Shown in pieces: positions 45,806 through 57,648 of a stretch of DNA of 64,000 nucleotides. The stretch lies in NCBI GenBank assembly GCA_029255685.2, contig CM055313.2, positions 30,624,579 to 30,688,578 of the forward strand. The letters run 5' to 3'. A model generated the notes under the pieces. The model was not told where the DNA came from. It did not search any database and saw nothing but the letters and a program-made list of their open reading frames with translations. Every line of letters begins with the position of its first letter. Position 1 is the first letter of the stretch. The DNA comes from Silene conica. Its lineage: Eukaryota > Streptophyta > Magnoliopsida > Caryophyllales > Caryophyllaceae. The position numbers and the translations under genes are program-made.

Positions 45806-47296
45806 TGAAAAGTCTATTGATGTAATATACTCAAGAAGGGGGGGTTGAATTGAGTATGCCTTCTTTTTAAATTTTCTTCGATGTGTGTATGGTTGTATGA
45901 TGATCTTCGAGTAGAACAAATAATAAGGAGAGACACAATATTTTTGAAGTGGTTCAGTCTCACACTTTGAGACCTACGTCTACTATTCTCGATTAATAAA
46001 ATTAGTACCAACTCTGGATTACAATTTTATCAACCCTACTCGTGCGACTTTGATGTTAGTCACAACTCTATCTAGATACCGTTAAATATCTAGCTACGAC
46101 AAATACCGTTAAATATTTGTCTTACAATGAGTACCGCTAAATACTCGTTCTATCTTACGTTAATAAGATAAAGTCTTCATTGTTTTCTTGATGTCACAAT
46201 CTTGAATGAATAAGATCAATGCTTGAGCACTTGAATCTTGAATCGGATATGACAATGATGAGCTCGAATATTGAAGTATATGAACGGCGGTTTCTCTCTT
46301 GATTTGCGTGTATATGTGTGTGTGTATTTCGTGTGGTTAAATGTATCATGGTAGTCTATTTATATAGAATATGTATCTAGGTAATACAAACCCTAGATGA
46401 TTTAGGAATATTACTAAAACTAGAATACTAGTCTTTTAGTAATACTACCTTAAATCTAATCTTAATATATTTAGGAAAGATTTAATAATATACTTTAAGT
46501 ATTATATAAGGAATTAATTTCCTAATTCATATTTAGGAAAGATCTTTATATAATAAACAATTAGTATCCTTATTAAATCAACTTCCTAAACCATGTCAAA
46601 GATAATAAAATATATTACCATAATATAATCTTAGTTTGTTTTAGGATATTAAATAAATACATAATATTTACTTAATTTAATCCTACACGAATTATGGTAA
46701 ACGTGACATATCACACGTTTCCCAAAGTCGAAACAAACTACATTTAGATTATATATATATATATTTGACAATAAAGATCATATAAAAAATCCTTAGTTTA
46801 TTTTAGTAATAAATAATTATCTCATAAGACAATTATTTATTCCTTATTTAACTTAAAGATATTTTATATAATCCTATTAAGATTAACAATTCTATTTATT
46901 AAAATAGAATACCAATTAAACACTAATTCTACACGACACAGATTTGGAAACAAACGTTTCAACTTAAACACATATATATTCCGATCATTTCTTCATGATA
47001 TAGAGTTATAGCTACGGGCTATAACTAGAACCAATCTTGTACTAAAGCTATAGTTGATAAGTATAACTTTAGTCTATTATGCGCGCTTGTGATCTTCTAT
47101 CAATTTTCGACTTAGTCAATTCATTGACTAACATGCTTGAATCTTTTATACTTGATTGATTAGATCTTGTTACTAATGTTCTGTACACTTAGCACACGAT
47201 TATACATACGAGTATATAATATATAAATAGCTAGACTTGTCATTATCAAAACATAAACATATATACTATATATATATTTGAATATATGGTTCAACA
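45806..47296 (-). repeat. SIRE-like 3' LTR
   Basis: 1491 bp, plus strand TGAAAAGTC ... GGTTCAACA. On the minus strand it is preceded by AAAAAGGGGGAATT (47297-47310), the polypurine tract. Confidence 0.95.
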
Positions 47297-47310
47297 AATT
47301 CCCCCTTTTT

Positions 47311-47994
47311 GATGATGGCAAGTCTTTCTTAGATTTCGTGTCTAAGTGTATGTTCCCCCTCAATATAATAAAGGTTATTCATAGCAAAGATTAACTTAGG
47401 GTTTTTATCTTCTATCTATCCCATATCCTTTAAGGACCCTAAGAGACAATGGATTACGACAAGGAGCAAGCTTAGGCAAATTCTAATCTAAGTCGCATAT
47501 TTCCCCCTCTTGACATCATCGAAAAGATGAGAACAAAGACATGAAACGACTAGAATAATACACGTACGAAACATAAGCAAGCATATAAACGAGTCGAAAA
47601 ATATGAACATAGAAGATATCACACAAACACATACGTAATGTTAAAATATACACAACCAATCCGAAGATACTAAGCCAATGGGCCGAATACGTAACAATAG
47701 TGTTTTTAAGAAAAATGGGCCTGGCTAGGATAGGATAATATGGGCCTGCAAAAGGTAACAAATACGATGGGCCAGAATAAGGAATGTCAAGTTGGGCCGC
47801 ATCAAAACAATAACAAGGCCGATTAGGATTAAGAAATCCGAGGGAGGCAAAAAGAAATAGGGCCTCGGATTCCTAATGGGCCAGGGAAGGGAATTGGGCC
47901 ACAAGGTTAAAGAGTTTATAAGTCCAACCCAGGACTTAAGCAAAACAACAACAAACCAACTTCAATTCTGAAAAACAGAGACGGAGATGACGGA
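47311..47994 (-). other. SIRE-like 3' UTR
   Basis: About 680 bases between the extra ORF stop and the polypurine tract. No coding signal was seen. Confidence 0.7.
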
Positions 47995-49537
47995 TCAAGA
48001 ACGAGAACTTGAGCCCGGTGTCTTTGCATATGGTTTCACGTAATCGGGTCGGGTACGGAATTCTAGGGTCTCCAACCTATCTAGGCAGCTATTGACGTTC
48101 CTCCCTTGAGCATTGAGCACAATCTCGAAGTTAAGCACCTTGAGCGAGAGTGCCTTGACGGCCTCAAGTGCTTTAGAAGCATCCTCTCGTAATAGGCCAT
48201 GATCACGCACCATTGCCCCTCCTTGTGTCGTGATAAAAGACAAGCGATCACTTATGGCGAGTAAATCGGAGCATACCACCGAGACCTCTGACCCAATCTT
48301 TACCAAATGCTTATCAACTTTTTCCATCCAAACCTTAACATCTTCTTCAAATCCTCGACGACCCTCTGCACGACTTCCTGAGGCACCCAAATTCTCTTTT
48401 TCTTGCTTAACTTGGCATAGTCCAATAATTTGATCCATCTTAGCCTCCAAGCCTTCAAACAAGGGAGATGGATTTGGATTAGGACCCTCCTCAACCGTCT
48501 TTCCGAAAGCCAAATCAACTCCATCAACCATAATACCCATCAACTTGAGCAATTTATCACACATTCGATCACGAGGCTTAACACCAAAGCTACAGTCATC
48601 CACAACACCCTTTTTTCAACAAGAGTTCGGATACCCACATTCCATAAGGAATATCGAGTGTTGAACTTGGTTTTTCTTTGATTAAAACAGAGGAGGTTTG
48701 ACAAATTTTCGAACACAACAAGAAGGCAAGATTGATTTTGTTTCCTTCTAACCAATGAAATAATACGATAGCTTCAATACTTGACAACTTATCACGACCA
48801 CCTCTCCTAGGTAGAATCGTGTTCCAAAGGTAGTTAACAAACAACTTTAATTTTGGGGAGAACGAATTTGTGAGTAGAGGAGAGACTTCAGTGGCATTTG
48901 GATCAAAATAAGTTTTGATCATCATTTTTTGTTCTTGTGTCACCACCCCCTATTCCTTACGGGTATCGATATCAAGACCCCTTTGGTCGAGATGAAAAAT
49001 GTCACAAATATCACCTAAGGACACCTCGACATCCTTACCATTAACCACGGCTTTCAACCCAGACTCAGTAGGTTTCACAGAGGCAAAGAACTGAACCAAC
49101 TCAATATGAAATATCAAACCCGAAAAATTACTAATATACTTCCATCCCTGAAATTCTAAAAACTTTTTAAAGAAAAGTAGAGACTTCGACCCTTCGACCC
49201 ACGATGTCGGATAGAACCGACCCGAATGAATGGAATAGGGAAGAAGACGGTCAATGAGCATACCTTCATGTTTTTTCATACGAACTCGCTCGAGTCCTTC
49301 CTTGATGGCTTCGACGGAGTAATCTTTAAACAGAGGACGGGGATTCTTGAGGTTCGACCCTAGATCTTGCATGTCGTCGGAGACAGAGGATTGGGCTCGG
49401 TTTAGTTTACGACGTTTTCCGTTGTCTGGGGTTGGACTGGCGGTGGCAATGGGTGTCGGAGATGGTGGTGGTGAAGGTGTTGGTGAAGGTGGAGATGGTT
49501 TCTTTTGTTGGGAGCGTGTGGCGCGGGAAGGAGGCAT
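47995..49537 (-). pseudogene. Extra post-pol ORF of SIRE-like element (plant transposon-protein-like)
   Basis: One protein of about 510 residues, broken twice. It starts at Met 49537 with a Pro/Ser-rich N-terminus and a bipartite-like basic patch (KRRKLNR). The in-frame TAG is at 48950-48952, after DIDTRKE. Reading continues in the same frame to about 48605, where a one-base shift at an A-run then G-run (KKG) moves to the frame of VVDDCSFGVKPRDRM. It ends LEFRTRPDYVKPYAKTPG at 47995. The C-terminal 200 residues look helical. The same protein, also broken, is at 3567-4441. SIRE elements are known for an additional ORF here, sometimes called env-like; I see no signal peptide or transmembrane segment, so an envelope role is not supported. 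Confidence 0.75.
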
Positions 49538-50123
49538 TGTGATTAAGAATGGTGTGATTTGATTGAGATTTGGTGGAATTTGTGACGGAGTGTTAATGGA
49601 GGTTTTACGGAGGTTTGGGAAATATAGGAGTTTTATGGAGTTTTGGTTTGAGGATGGTAATAATGGAAGTGTATTGAGGTAAGTTTGAGGGAGTGGTAAT
49701 TGGTTGGGGTAATAATGATGGGTGGGTGAAAGTCAAAGGCTATGGGTTTAGGTAGGGGGCACGTGGCAAATGGTTGTGGGGCTAGGTTGGTGTGAGACGT
49801 GGCATGGTGGGGATGCTACACACGGATTATGTGTGTACATAAGGTAAGTTTTGTTCGATTGTTTTTATTTTGGTTAACATATATTTGTATATTATTATTT
49901 ATGATATGTAATATGTATATTTGGGTGAATTGTAATATGTGACGTAATATTGTTTTGAGATCGATTGTGCACACATTCATATGTAGATCGTATAATATAA
50001 CTATAATCACATAATTTTTCATCAAGTATACACATACACATGCAGCGGAGTATACGGACACAGTCATATAATCTCATCTAAACCGTAGTCAATCATTGGG
50101 TTATTTTTGCTTTTAAGATTTGA
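49538..50123 (-). other. Spacer between pol and extra ORF
   Basis: 586 bases with no coding signal. It could hold a promoter or splice acceptor for the extra ORF; none is convincing. Confidence 0.6.
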
Positions 50124-51680
50124 TTAGGTGCCACCGATTAAACCAATTTCCAATCGCAAAGTCTCAAAGCGTTCTCTAGCCAATGGTTTAGTGAAGATAT
50201 CTGCCCATTGCTTTTCCGTACTACAAAATTCCAATTTTATATTTTTCTTTTCGACATGGTCTCTTAGAAAGTGGTGTCTAATTTCAATATGTTTGGTCCT
50301 TGAGTGCTGGGCAGGGTTTTTAGTTATAATTATAGCACTCGTATTATCACATAATATAGGCACACATCCAACATCAACACCATAATCATGTAACTGTTGC
50401 TTTAACCATAAAAGTTGAGAACATACCAGTGCGGTTGCAATATATTCTGCTTCAGCAGTTGAGAGAGTGACAGAATTTTGTTTCTTGGATCCCCAAGATA
50501 TAATACAAGGACCTACAAAGGTAGCAAGTCCGGAGGTACTTTTTCTGTCTAAAGAGCATCCTGCATAATCCGCATCTGAATATCCTACTAGATTAAAGTT
50601 ACAGTCCATAGGATACCATAGATATAATTTTGAGGTTCCGATTAGGTATCTTAATATTCTTTTAACTGCAATCATGTGTGATTCTTTTGGTGCAGATTGG
50701 AATCTCGCACAAACACAGACACTAAACATTATATCTGGACGACTTGTTGTAAGATAAAGAAGTGAGCCAATCATACCTCGGTAAGTTGTTTCATCTACAG
50801 ACTTACCATCTTCGTCTTTGGTTAACTTCTTATCTGTGACCATTGGAGTAGGCATTGCATGAGAGGTTTCCATTCCGAATTTCTTTAGCAACTCCTTGAC
50901 GTATTTTTGTTGATGAACTTTGATTCCTTCTTCAGTTTGTTGTATTTGAAGTCCAAGGAAGAATTTTATATCTCCCATCATACTCATCTCGAATTCAGAA
51001 GTCATCAACTCAGAGAAATACTTGCACAACTTTTTATTAGTTGAGCCAAAAATAATATCGTCAACATAGATCTGAACGACTAGTAGATCTGATTTCTCGC
51101 TTTTAAGAAATAGGGTTTTATCTACAGACCCTCTCTTGAATCCACTCTCCAATAGGAACTTTGATAATCTGTCGTACCATGCCCTAGGTGCTTGTTTCAG
51201 GCCATAGAGAGCTTTGTCCAATTTGAATACATGATCCTTAAGTTTGCTGTCAGGAAATCCAGGAGGTTGTTCAACAAATACTTCCTCTTGGAGATAGCCA
51301 TTAAGAAAGGCAGTCTTAACGTCCATCTGAAAAAGCTTAATTCCCTTGTGTGCTGCAAATGCAATGAGTAGTCTTATTGCCTCAAGACGAGCAACAGGAG
51401 CAAAGGTTTCGTCATAATCGATCCCTTCATGTTGGTTGTATCCTGGAACCACTAATCTGGCCTTATTTCGCACAATGACTCCAGTGTCATCCAATTTGTT
51501 TCTGAATACCCATCTAGTTCCAATGACAGTTCTGTCCTTAGGTCGAGGAACAAGATGCCAAACTTTGTTTCTTTCAAATTGCTGGAGTTCTTCTTGCATG
51601 GCAACTATCCAGTCTGGTTCTGCGAGAGCTTCCTTGATATTTGAAGGTTCAATAGTGATAGAAAAGAGTAAAATGAGCAA
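50124..51680 (-). CDS. pol: Copia reverse transcriptase and RNase H
   Basis: Copies element RNA into DNA in the cytoplasmic particle. The protein is open over 518 residues. True homology begins about [10 protein letters not shown] (10-19). The RVT_2-type domain runs from [10 protein letters not shown] (41-50) through [11 protein letters not shown] (118-128) to the catalytic YVDD (205-208). RNase H shows GYSDADYAG (366-374) and STAEAEYIA (407-415), and the protein ends [12 protein letters not shown] ... GLIGGT. It is in a different frame from the integrase ORF, with a one-base shift near 51655 between SFYSFLS and IEPSN in a T-rich stretch. In an intact element they would be one polyprotein. 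Confidence 0.93.
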   Translation of the reverse strand: MLILLFSITIEPSNIKEALAEPDWIVAMQEELQQFERNKVWHLVPRPKDRTVIGTRWVFRNKLDDTGVIVRNKARLVVPGYNQHEGIDYDETFAPVARLEAIRLLIAFAAHKGIKLFQMDVKTAFLNGYLQEEVFVEQPPGFPDSKLKDHVFKLDKALYGLKQAPRAWYDRLSKFLLESGFKRGSVDKTLFLKSEKSDLLVVQIYVDDIIFGSTNKKLCKYFSELMTSEFEMSMMGDIKFFLGLQIQQTEEGIKVHQQKYVKELLKKFGMETSHAMPTPMVTDKKLTKDEDGKSVDETTYRGMIGSLLYLTTSRPDIMFSVCVCARFQSAPKESHMIAVKRILRYLIGTSKLYLWYPMDCNFNLVGYSDADYAGCSLDRKSTSGLATFVGPCIISWGSKKQNSVTLSTAEAEYIATALVCSQLLWLKQQLHDYGVDVGCVPILCDNTSAIIITKNPAQHSRTKHIEIRHHFLRDHVEKKNIKLEFCSTEKQWADIFTKPLARERFETLRLEIGLIGGT

Positions 51681-53419
51681 AAGTTGTTTAAGCTCCTTCT
51701 AGTTTGAACTCCATCTGTCAGGCTTCCTATGACATTATCCAAAGGATGAGAGCCTTTGTATCTCCAGTTCCTTGATTGATTATTAGTATTACCTGAACTT
51801 GACTCGGGATCTTGACTTGTTCTCCCTGAATCCAAACCTGGGTTTATAGTAGGGTCAGGTATAACTCTGGCCTCTTCCCTTTGGTTTTGATTCAAAGTTA
51901 CAGATTCATTAGCTGTAACTCTGGGTTCCAAGTCATTGGTTTGAGAGTTATATACAGTATCATCAACTGTAGTTTCATCTCTCGCACCATTTTCTCCCAA
52001 GTTGAGTTCATCATGAGTTCCTTGAGGTTCTCCTTCTTCAATTTCCATTTCAGGAGGATCTTCCTTTGATAACCTGAAATCAGGTTCGTCTAGGTTTTCT
52101 TCTATATCCCGTAATGGCTTATCGAAGACATTATTTTCATCAAAGATAACATGAATACTTTCCTCTATGCATAAAGTACGTTTGTTAAAAACTTTGTAGG
52201 CTTTACTATGATCTGAATATCCTATAAAGATTACTTCATCACTTCTAGGGTCAAATTTGCTTAATCTGTTTTTACCATTGTTGTGAACAAAGCATTTACT
52301 ACCAAAGCATCTTAAATGAGATATGTTTGGTTTACGACCTCGAAGAAGTTCATAAGGTGTCTTTTTAAGGATAGGTCTAATCATAGCACGGTTATGAATA
52401 TAGCAAGCTGTACTTATAGCCTCAGCCCAAAAGTTTCTAGGTAGGCCACTACAAAGAAGCATTGTTCGAGCCATGTCTTCTAGGGTTCTGTTCATTCGTT
52501 CTACGACTCCATTTTGTTGTGGGGTTCTAGGGGCCGAGAAGTTATGTCCAACACCATTGGTTTTACAGAACTCAATAAAAGCATGATTGTCGAACTCAGT
52601 TCCATGGTCAGTACGGATTGTTACTAGGTTTACTTTATATTTGTTTTGGACAAGTTTCATGAGACTAACAAATTCATCGAATGTTTCGTCTTTAGAATGA
52701 AGAAAGATTGGCCAAACAAATCTAGAGTAATCATCAACTAGAACGAAAACGTACCTGGAACCACCTCTGCTTCTTACCTTCATAGGGCCACATAGATCCA
52801 TGTGTACTAGTTCAAGAGCTTGTTCTGTGCTTACCACTCTTTTTGGTTTAAAGGATGATCTGACGTGTTTACATCGTGCACATGTGTCACACATCTTTTC
52901 TTGATCAAATTTGATCTTTGGAAGACCTTCGACCAAGTCCCATCTTTTCAGCTTACTTAGAATAGGTGAGCTAATATGACCAAATCTCTTGTGCCATAGA
53001 CATGGATCATCTAATGTAACTTTCATGCATGATAGAGAATCAGTAGGTACAACATTTAAATCAATCATATACACATTTTTCATCCTATGACCTTCAAGTA
53101 TTACTTTACTGGTGCCTTCTAAAATTATACGACATATATCTGAATGAAAAACCACTTTATTTCCTTTGTCACATAATTGAGATATACTGATAAGATTGTG
53201 TTTGAGACCACTTACAAGGTATACATCATTTATTGCATGAGAGGATGAAATACCTATCTTACCAATTCCGATGATCTTTCCCTTTTTGTTATCACCAAAT
53301 GTGACTTTACGTCCATCAAAGGGTTTAAGGGTTTGAAATAGATTTACGTCGCCTGTCATATGTCTTGAGCATCCACTGTCGAGATACCATAGGTTATTTT
53401 CCTTGGCGACAAACTGCAC
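51605..53419 (-). CDS. pol: Copia protease and integrase
   Basis: The aspartic protease has [12 protein letters not shown] (DSG at 14-16). The pre-integrase zinc region has LWHKRFGH (His 143 and 148) with MCDTCARCK (Cys 177, 180). The integrase core shows HMDLCG (Asp 208), RTDHGTEF (Asp 271) and [10 protein letters not shown] (Glu 307), the D-D-E triad. After [11 protein letters not shown] comes the usual copia C-terminal region and an acidic linker. The first codon of the open frame is GTG, not ATG, so this part is not a separate gene but the continuation of gag. A TAA and a shift of frame separate it from the gag block at 53428. The last about 25 residues (after FYSFLS) are out of frame. 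Confidence 0.93.
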   Translation of the reverse strand: MQFVAKENNLWYLDSGCSRHMTGDVNLFQTLKPFDGRKVTFGDNKKGKIIGIGKIGISSSHAINDVYLVSGLKHNLISISQLCDKGNKVVFHSDICRIILEGTSKVILEGHRMKNVYMIDLNVVPTDSLSCMKVTLDDPCLWHKRFGHISSPILSKLKRWDLVEGLPKIKFDQEKMCDTCARCKHVRSSFKPKRVVSTEQALELVHMDLCGPMKVRSRGGSRYVFVLVDDYSRFVWPIFLHSKDETFDEFVSLMKLVQNKYKVNLVTIRTDHGTEFDNHAFIEFCKTNGVGHNFSAPRTPQQNGVVERMNRTLEDMARTMLLCSGLPRNFWAEAISTACYIHNRAMIRPILKKTPYELLRGRKPNISHLRCFGSKCFVHNNGKNRLSKFDPRSDEVIFIGYSDHSKAYKVFNKRTLCIEESIHVIFDENNVFDKPLRDIEENLDEPDFRLSKEDPPEMEIEEGEPQGTHDELNLGENGARDETTVDDTVYNSQTNDLEPRVTANESVTLNQNQREEARVIPDPTINPGLDSGRTSQDPESSSGNTNNQSRNWRYKGSHPLDNVIGSLTDGVQTRRSLNNFCSFYSFLSLLNLQISRKLSQNQTG

Positions 53420-53427
53420 GAATAAGT

Positions 53428-54110
53428 TTAAAGACAGGATTTAGGTACCCAAGCATACTTGGGTCCTTTGTTGTTAGTAATTACAAATACATCTTTCTTT
53501 TTAACCCAAACTTGTCTTGTATAGGTCTTTCTATGTTTGTAGTAGTTGGGTTTTGATGTTCTTGTATAGGTCTTAGTTTGGACTCTGGGTGACCAATTTT
53601 TGTGTGTTGCTTGTTGAGGAGTTTGTTTGGTTCTATTTTTCTTTTCTTCGTAGTCAAATGTCATGTCATAGAACCATCTGTGGTCAATGTTTCTTTCCTC
53701 AGTTTTATTATCATCACTATCAGAGACAGAAATAGTGTCGTTTGGAATTCCTAAGGATTTAACAAACTTGACTCCGGTTTTAAAATCTTGTGCGTGTTTT
53801 ACACAGTTTTCTCGGAGGTGTCCAGTATGGCCACAATAAGTGCATATTAAATACTCAGGAAGGTCGGCATATTTTCTTCTTCTAAAGTCTCTATCTGTTG
53901 GACTTTGTTTACACTTTGAGTGATCCCTTCTTCCATAACATTCGTAACCTAATCCCATCTTCATGTTGTTGCCGGATTGTTCAGTTAGGAAGTTTAGAAC
54001 GTTAGTGCTTCCTTCCCATTTGTCGTGAACCTTCCGAGCACGAAGAAGGAGGTCTTTTAGGGAGTCTATTACTTTCTTAGATTCACTGTGGTCAGTGTTG
54101 TTAGACTCTT
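53428..54110 (-). CDS. gag: Gag C-terminal/linker block with zinc knuckle
   Basis: The open frame begins upstream of the first Met at 53964: it reads back to about 54118 (NLKESNNTDHSES, KVHDKWEG). It contains a zinc knuckle, CTYCGHTGHLRENC, then a basic Arg/Lys/Thr/Tyr segment, and ends GPKYAWVPKSCL and TAA at 53428-53430. KGPK-WVPKS just before the protease is typical of SIRE-type elements. It is joined to neither side in frame: one shift lies near 54115 (from gag) and one near 53430 (to protease). Confidence 0.8.
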
Positions 54111-55784
54111 TTAGGTTTTGGCATGTTCCTTCTTGATTTTAGATAGATTGAATTCTAGATCCATAATTTTGCTTTCGAGAATCTCAACTTCTTCCAGATG
54201 AGTCTCATCGTCGACCATAATCGAAGATTCTGACTTAAGGCGCTCATTAGCCTTTCTTAATTCTGAAGTTATAGCTTCGTTAGCTATAACTTTAGATTGA
54301 AGCTCTTTAATGTTGAGTTTTAGTTTTGAGGTTATAGCTTCATTAGCTATAACTTTAGACTCAAGAACCTTTTTCTCAGACATAACTGTTTCCAACTTAG
54401 CATTTGCTTCAATGCTTATTTTGGATTTCAGTTTCTTAGTTTTGGCCTTTAGAAGTTGATTTTCCTCAGCAATATCAAGGATCTGTTCTTTCAAGTCATC
54501 TAACTCAAGACTTTGTTCATGACATTGGTCTAGGGTTTTCTCAAAATATTTAACCAACATAGCTTTAGATAAATTTTTAACTTGACTTTTGAGTTGAAGA
54601 AAATTTACCTCTTCATCGTCGTCGTCGTCGTCTGAGTCGGATTCTCCAAGGAGACACATATGGGATGCGTCGTCTTCGTTGTTGTCGTTTGAGATTAGAT
54701 CTAGGCTGACGTTGCTTAGGCACAGGTTTGCTACCTCATCTTCTTCTGAGTCCTCGTCATCCTCGGATTCTAATTCTCCCCAACACGACGCAAGCATTAC
54801 TTTCTTGAACTCCGTTTTGGTCTTTTCTCTTTTTGACTTATCTTTGATTTTGTCCCAACTTGGACAGTCTTTGATCATGTGGTCTTGTTGACCACACTTG
54901 AAACATCCTCTTTTGAAGAATGTTTGTTTTGTGTCAGTTTTCCTTTTGTCGACTGTCTTGTTGTTAGGGTCTTTGTATCTTCCCTTGAAGACAGCCTTTT
55001 TAAAACGTCTTGCGAATAGAACTGTCTCGTCTTCTAGTTCTTCTTCGCACACTTCACTTGTGGAGGCTTGTAAGGCGACTCTCTTTCCTTTGGGATCATC
55101 ATCGTTTTTATTTAGTATGATCTCGTGTGCCATTAAGGATCCAATCAATTCTTGGTAAGTGATTTTAGATAAATCACGTGCTTCCTCTATGGCCGTGACC
55201 TTAGGTTGCCACTTTTTGGTGAGACTCCTAAGAATCTTACGAATGATATCCTCAGAATCGATCTTTTTGCCAAGGTTCCGCAGTTCATTAATAATACAGG
55301 AAAATCGTGCAGACATGCTATCAATAGATTCATTCTTTTCCATATTGAAAAGTTCATATCTTTGAACGACCAAGTCTATACGATGTTTCCAGACTGCGGA
55401 TGTTCCTTCATAAGCAAGTTCGAGACTATCCCATATTTCCTTAGCGGAACTACAGGATGAGAATCTATCGAATTCTGAGGTTATCATACCGTTCTGTAGG
55501 AGGCTCATGGCCTTAGAGTTTTTCTCTGCAATTTTGTAGTCACTTTCCACATAATCGCTTTCCATCTTTTCATAGGTTGTTCCATTGGCGGCGGCGACCA
55601 AGATCTTCTTTGGTCCAGTTTGGATGATCTTCCAACATTCCCAATCACAACCCTTGATGTAATGAGTCATCATATTTTTCCATAAACTATAGTTTTTGCC
55701 ATCGAAGATAGGGCACTTGAGATGCTTGGAATCCATTGATGAAGGGGTATATAATAAAGAATCAATAGAAGGATCAAAACTCAC
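54111..55784 (-). CDS. gag: Copia Gag polyprotein
   Basis: Structural protein of the particle, 557 residues from Met 55784. The N-terminal FDGKNYSLWKNMM (27-39) starts the gag domain; LLQNGM and RYELFNMEKNESI follow, and RKILRSLTKKWQPKVTAIEE (182-201) is the UBN2-type core. A zinc knuckle, CFKCGQQDHMIKDC, is at 294-307. It is followed by an acidic zone with runs of Asp/Glu (about 335-395) and a long coiled-coil-like segment (about 400-557) with near-repeats of KVIANEAITS at about 474 and 497. The long coiled coil after the knuckle fits the SIRE lineage. It ends KEHAKT and stops at 54111, where the next block is in another frame. Confidence 0.93.
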   Translation of the reverse strand: MSFDPSIDSLLYTPSSMDSKHLKCPIFDGKNYSLWKNMMTHYIKGCDWECWKIIQTGPKKILVAAANGTTYEKMESDYVESDYKIAEKNSKAMSLLQNGMITSEFDRFSSCSSAKEIWDSLELAYEGTSAVWKHRIDLVVQRYELFNMEKNESIDSMSARFSCIINELRNLGKKIDSEDIIRKILRSLTKKWQPKVTAIEEARDLSKITYQELIGSLMAHEIILNKNDDDPKGKRVALQASTSEVCEEELEDETVLFARRFKKAVFKGRYKDPNNKTVDKRKTDTKQTFFKRGCFKCGQQDHMIKDCPSWDKIKDKSKREKTKTEFKKVMLASCWGELESEDDEDSEEDEVANLCLSNVSLDLISNDNNEDDASHMCLLGESDSDDDDDDEEVNFLQLKSQVKNLSKAMLVKYFEKTLDQCHEQSLELDDLKEQILDIAEENQLLKAKTKKLKSKISIEANAKLETVMSEKKVLESKVIANEAITSKLKLNIKELQSKVIANEAITSELRKANERLKSESSIMVDDETHLEEVEILESKIMDLEFNLSKIKKEHAKT

Positions 55785-55809
55785 GCGGCTAGGTGATCAA
55801 GAGCACGAG

Positions 55810-55821
55810 GCTCTGATACCA
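55810..55821 (-). promoter_or_regulatory. Primer-binding site (initiator tRNA-Met)
   Basis: Minus strand TGGTATCAGAGC, two bases after the 5' LTR end. Complementary to the 3' end of plant initiator tRNA-Met. Confidence 0.9.
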
Positions 55822-55823
55822 AT

Positions 55824-57648
55824 TGAAGAGTCTATTGATGTAATATACTCAAGAAGGGGGGGTTGAATTGAGTATGCCTTCTTTTTAAATTTTCTTCGAT
55901 GTGTGTATGGTTGTATGATGATCTTCGAGTAGAACAAATAATAAGGAGAGACACAATATTTTTGAAGTGGTTCAGTCTCACACTTTGAGACCTACGTCTA
56001 CTATTCTCGATTAATAAAATTAGTACCAACTCTGGATTACAATTTTATCAACCCTACTCGTGCGACTTTGATGTTAGTCACAACTCTATCTAGATACCGT
56101 TAAATATCTAGCTACGACAAATACCGTTAAATATTTGTCTTACAATGAGTACCGCTAAATACTCGTTCTATCTTACGTTAATAAGATAAAGTCTTCAATG
56201 TTTTCTTGATGTCACAATCTTGAATGAATAAGATCAATGCTTGAGCACTTGAATCTTGAATCGGATATGACAATGATGAGCTCGAATATTGAAGTATATG
56301 AACGGCGGTTTCTCTCTTGATTTGCGTGTATATGTGTGTGTGTATTTCGTGTGGTTTAATGTATCATGGTAGTCTATTTATATAGAATATGTATCTAGGT
56401 AATACAAACCCTAGATGATTTAGGAATATTACTAAAACTAGAATACTAGTCTTTTAGTAATACTACCTTAAATCTAATCTTAATATATTTAGGAAAGATT
56501 TAATAATATACTTTAAGTATTATATAAGGAATTAATTTCCTAATTCATATTTAGGAAAGATCTTTATATAATAAACAATTAGTATCCTTATTAAATCAAC
56601 TTCCTAAACCATGTCAAAGATAATAAAATATATTAACATAATATAATCTTAGTTTGTTTTAGGATATTAAATAAATACATAATATTTACTTAATTTAATC
56701 CTACACGAATTATGGTAAACGTGACATATCACACGTTTCCCAAAGTCGAAACAAACTACATTTAGATTATATATATATATATTTGACAATAAAGATCATA
56801 TAAAAAATCCTTAGTTTATTTTAGTAATAAATAATTGGCAAATTTAACAAATATAATCCCAACTATCACACTTCTTCTCAAAATAATCCCAACTATTAAT
56901 ATTCTCGCAATAATCCCAACATTCATACCACCCTTCTCAAAATAGTTTACTGTGACTCATAAGTCTTAAAAAGGTTATGATTTTTGCGGAAATATTAATA
57001 GTTGAGATTATTTTGAGAAGCAGAATGATAGTTGGGATTATTTTGAGAATGGTGGTATGAAAGTTGAGATTATTGCGGGAATATTGATAGTTGAAATTAT
57101 TTTGAGAGAAAGAGTGATAGTTGGGATTATATTTGTTAAATTTCCCTAAATAATTATCTCATAAATAATTATCTCATAAGACAATTATTTATTCCTTATT
57201 TAACTTAGAGATATTTTATATAATCCTATTAAGATTAACAATTCTATTTATTAAAATAGAATACCAATTAAACACTAATTCTACACGACACAGATTTGGA
57301 AACAAACGTTTCAACTTAAACACATATATATTCCGATCATTTCTTCATGATATAGAGTTATAGCTACGGGCTATAACTAGAACCAATCTTCTACTAAAGC
57401 TATAGTTGATAAGTATAACTTTAGTCTATTATGCGCGCTTGTGATCTTCTATCAATCTTCGACTTAGTCAATTCATTGACTAACATGCTTGAATCTTTTA
57501 TACTTGATTGATTAGATCTTGTTACTAATGTTCTGTACACTTAGCACACGATTATACATACGAGTATATAATATATAAATAGCTAGACTTGTCATTATCA
57601 AAACATAAACATATATACTATATATATATTTGAATATATGGTTCAACA
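55824..57648 (-). repeat. SIRE-like 5' LTR, carrying a MITE
   Basis: 1825 bp including the 310-bp MITE. Otherwise matches the left LTR. Ends GGTTCAACA, then TSD AGCTG. Confidence 0.95.
56837..57146. mobile_element. MITE, 310 bp, 9-bp TSD
   Basis: Terminal inverted repeats of about 33 bases: GGCAAATTTAACAAATATAA at the left, and the inverse ending ATTTGTTAAATTTCCC at the right. TSD TAAATAATT is at 56828-56836 and 57147-57155. The 9-bp TSD suggests a Mutator-type MITE. The empty site is visible in the other LTR (near 46809-46817). The interior repeats AATCCCAACTAT in both directions. Just right of it TAAATAATTATCTCA is present twice in tandem. Confidence 0.9.

Larger units (their letters stand above)
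45806..57648 (-). mobile_element. SIRE-like Ty1/copia retrotransposon, full length, TSD AGCTG
   Basis: 11,843 bp with TSD AGCTG at 45801-45805 and 57649-57653. Order on the minus strand: 5' LTR, initiator-Met primer site, gag, second gag/linker block with zinc knuckle, protease-integrase, RT-RNase H, extra ORF, polypurine tract, 3' LTR. The two LTRs (setting aside the MITE) differ at about eight positions by eye over about 1490 bp, so it is the youngest large element here. The frame is interrupted at several points, some beside homopolymers. It interrupts the integrase of the Tekay element. Confidence 0.95.

Noticed and set aside
45814-46011. Short frames duplicated at 55832-56029
   Set aside because: Both are within the two LTRs of the SIRE-like element; duplication is due to the LTRs.
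53420-53440. TTTAAAC as a -1 frameshift heptamer at the gag stop
   Set aside because: The heptamer is phased to the downstream (pol) frame, not to the gag frame, so the classic slip would not move ribosomes from gag to pol.
55810-55821. tRNA gene match
   Set aside because: Only 12 bases match initiator tRNA-Met; these are primer-binding sites, not tRNA genes. Same for the other elements.
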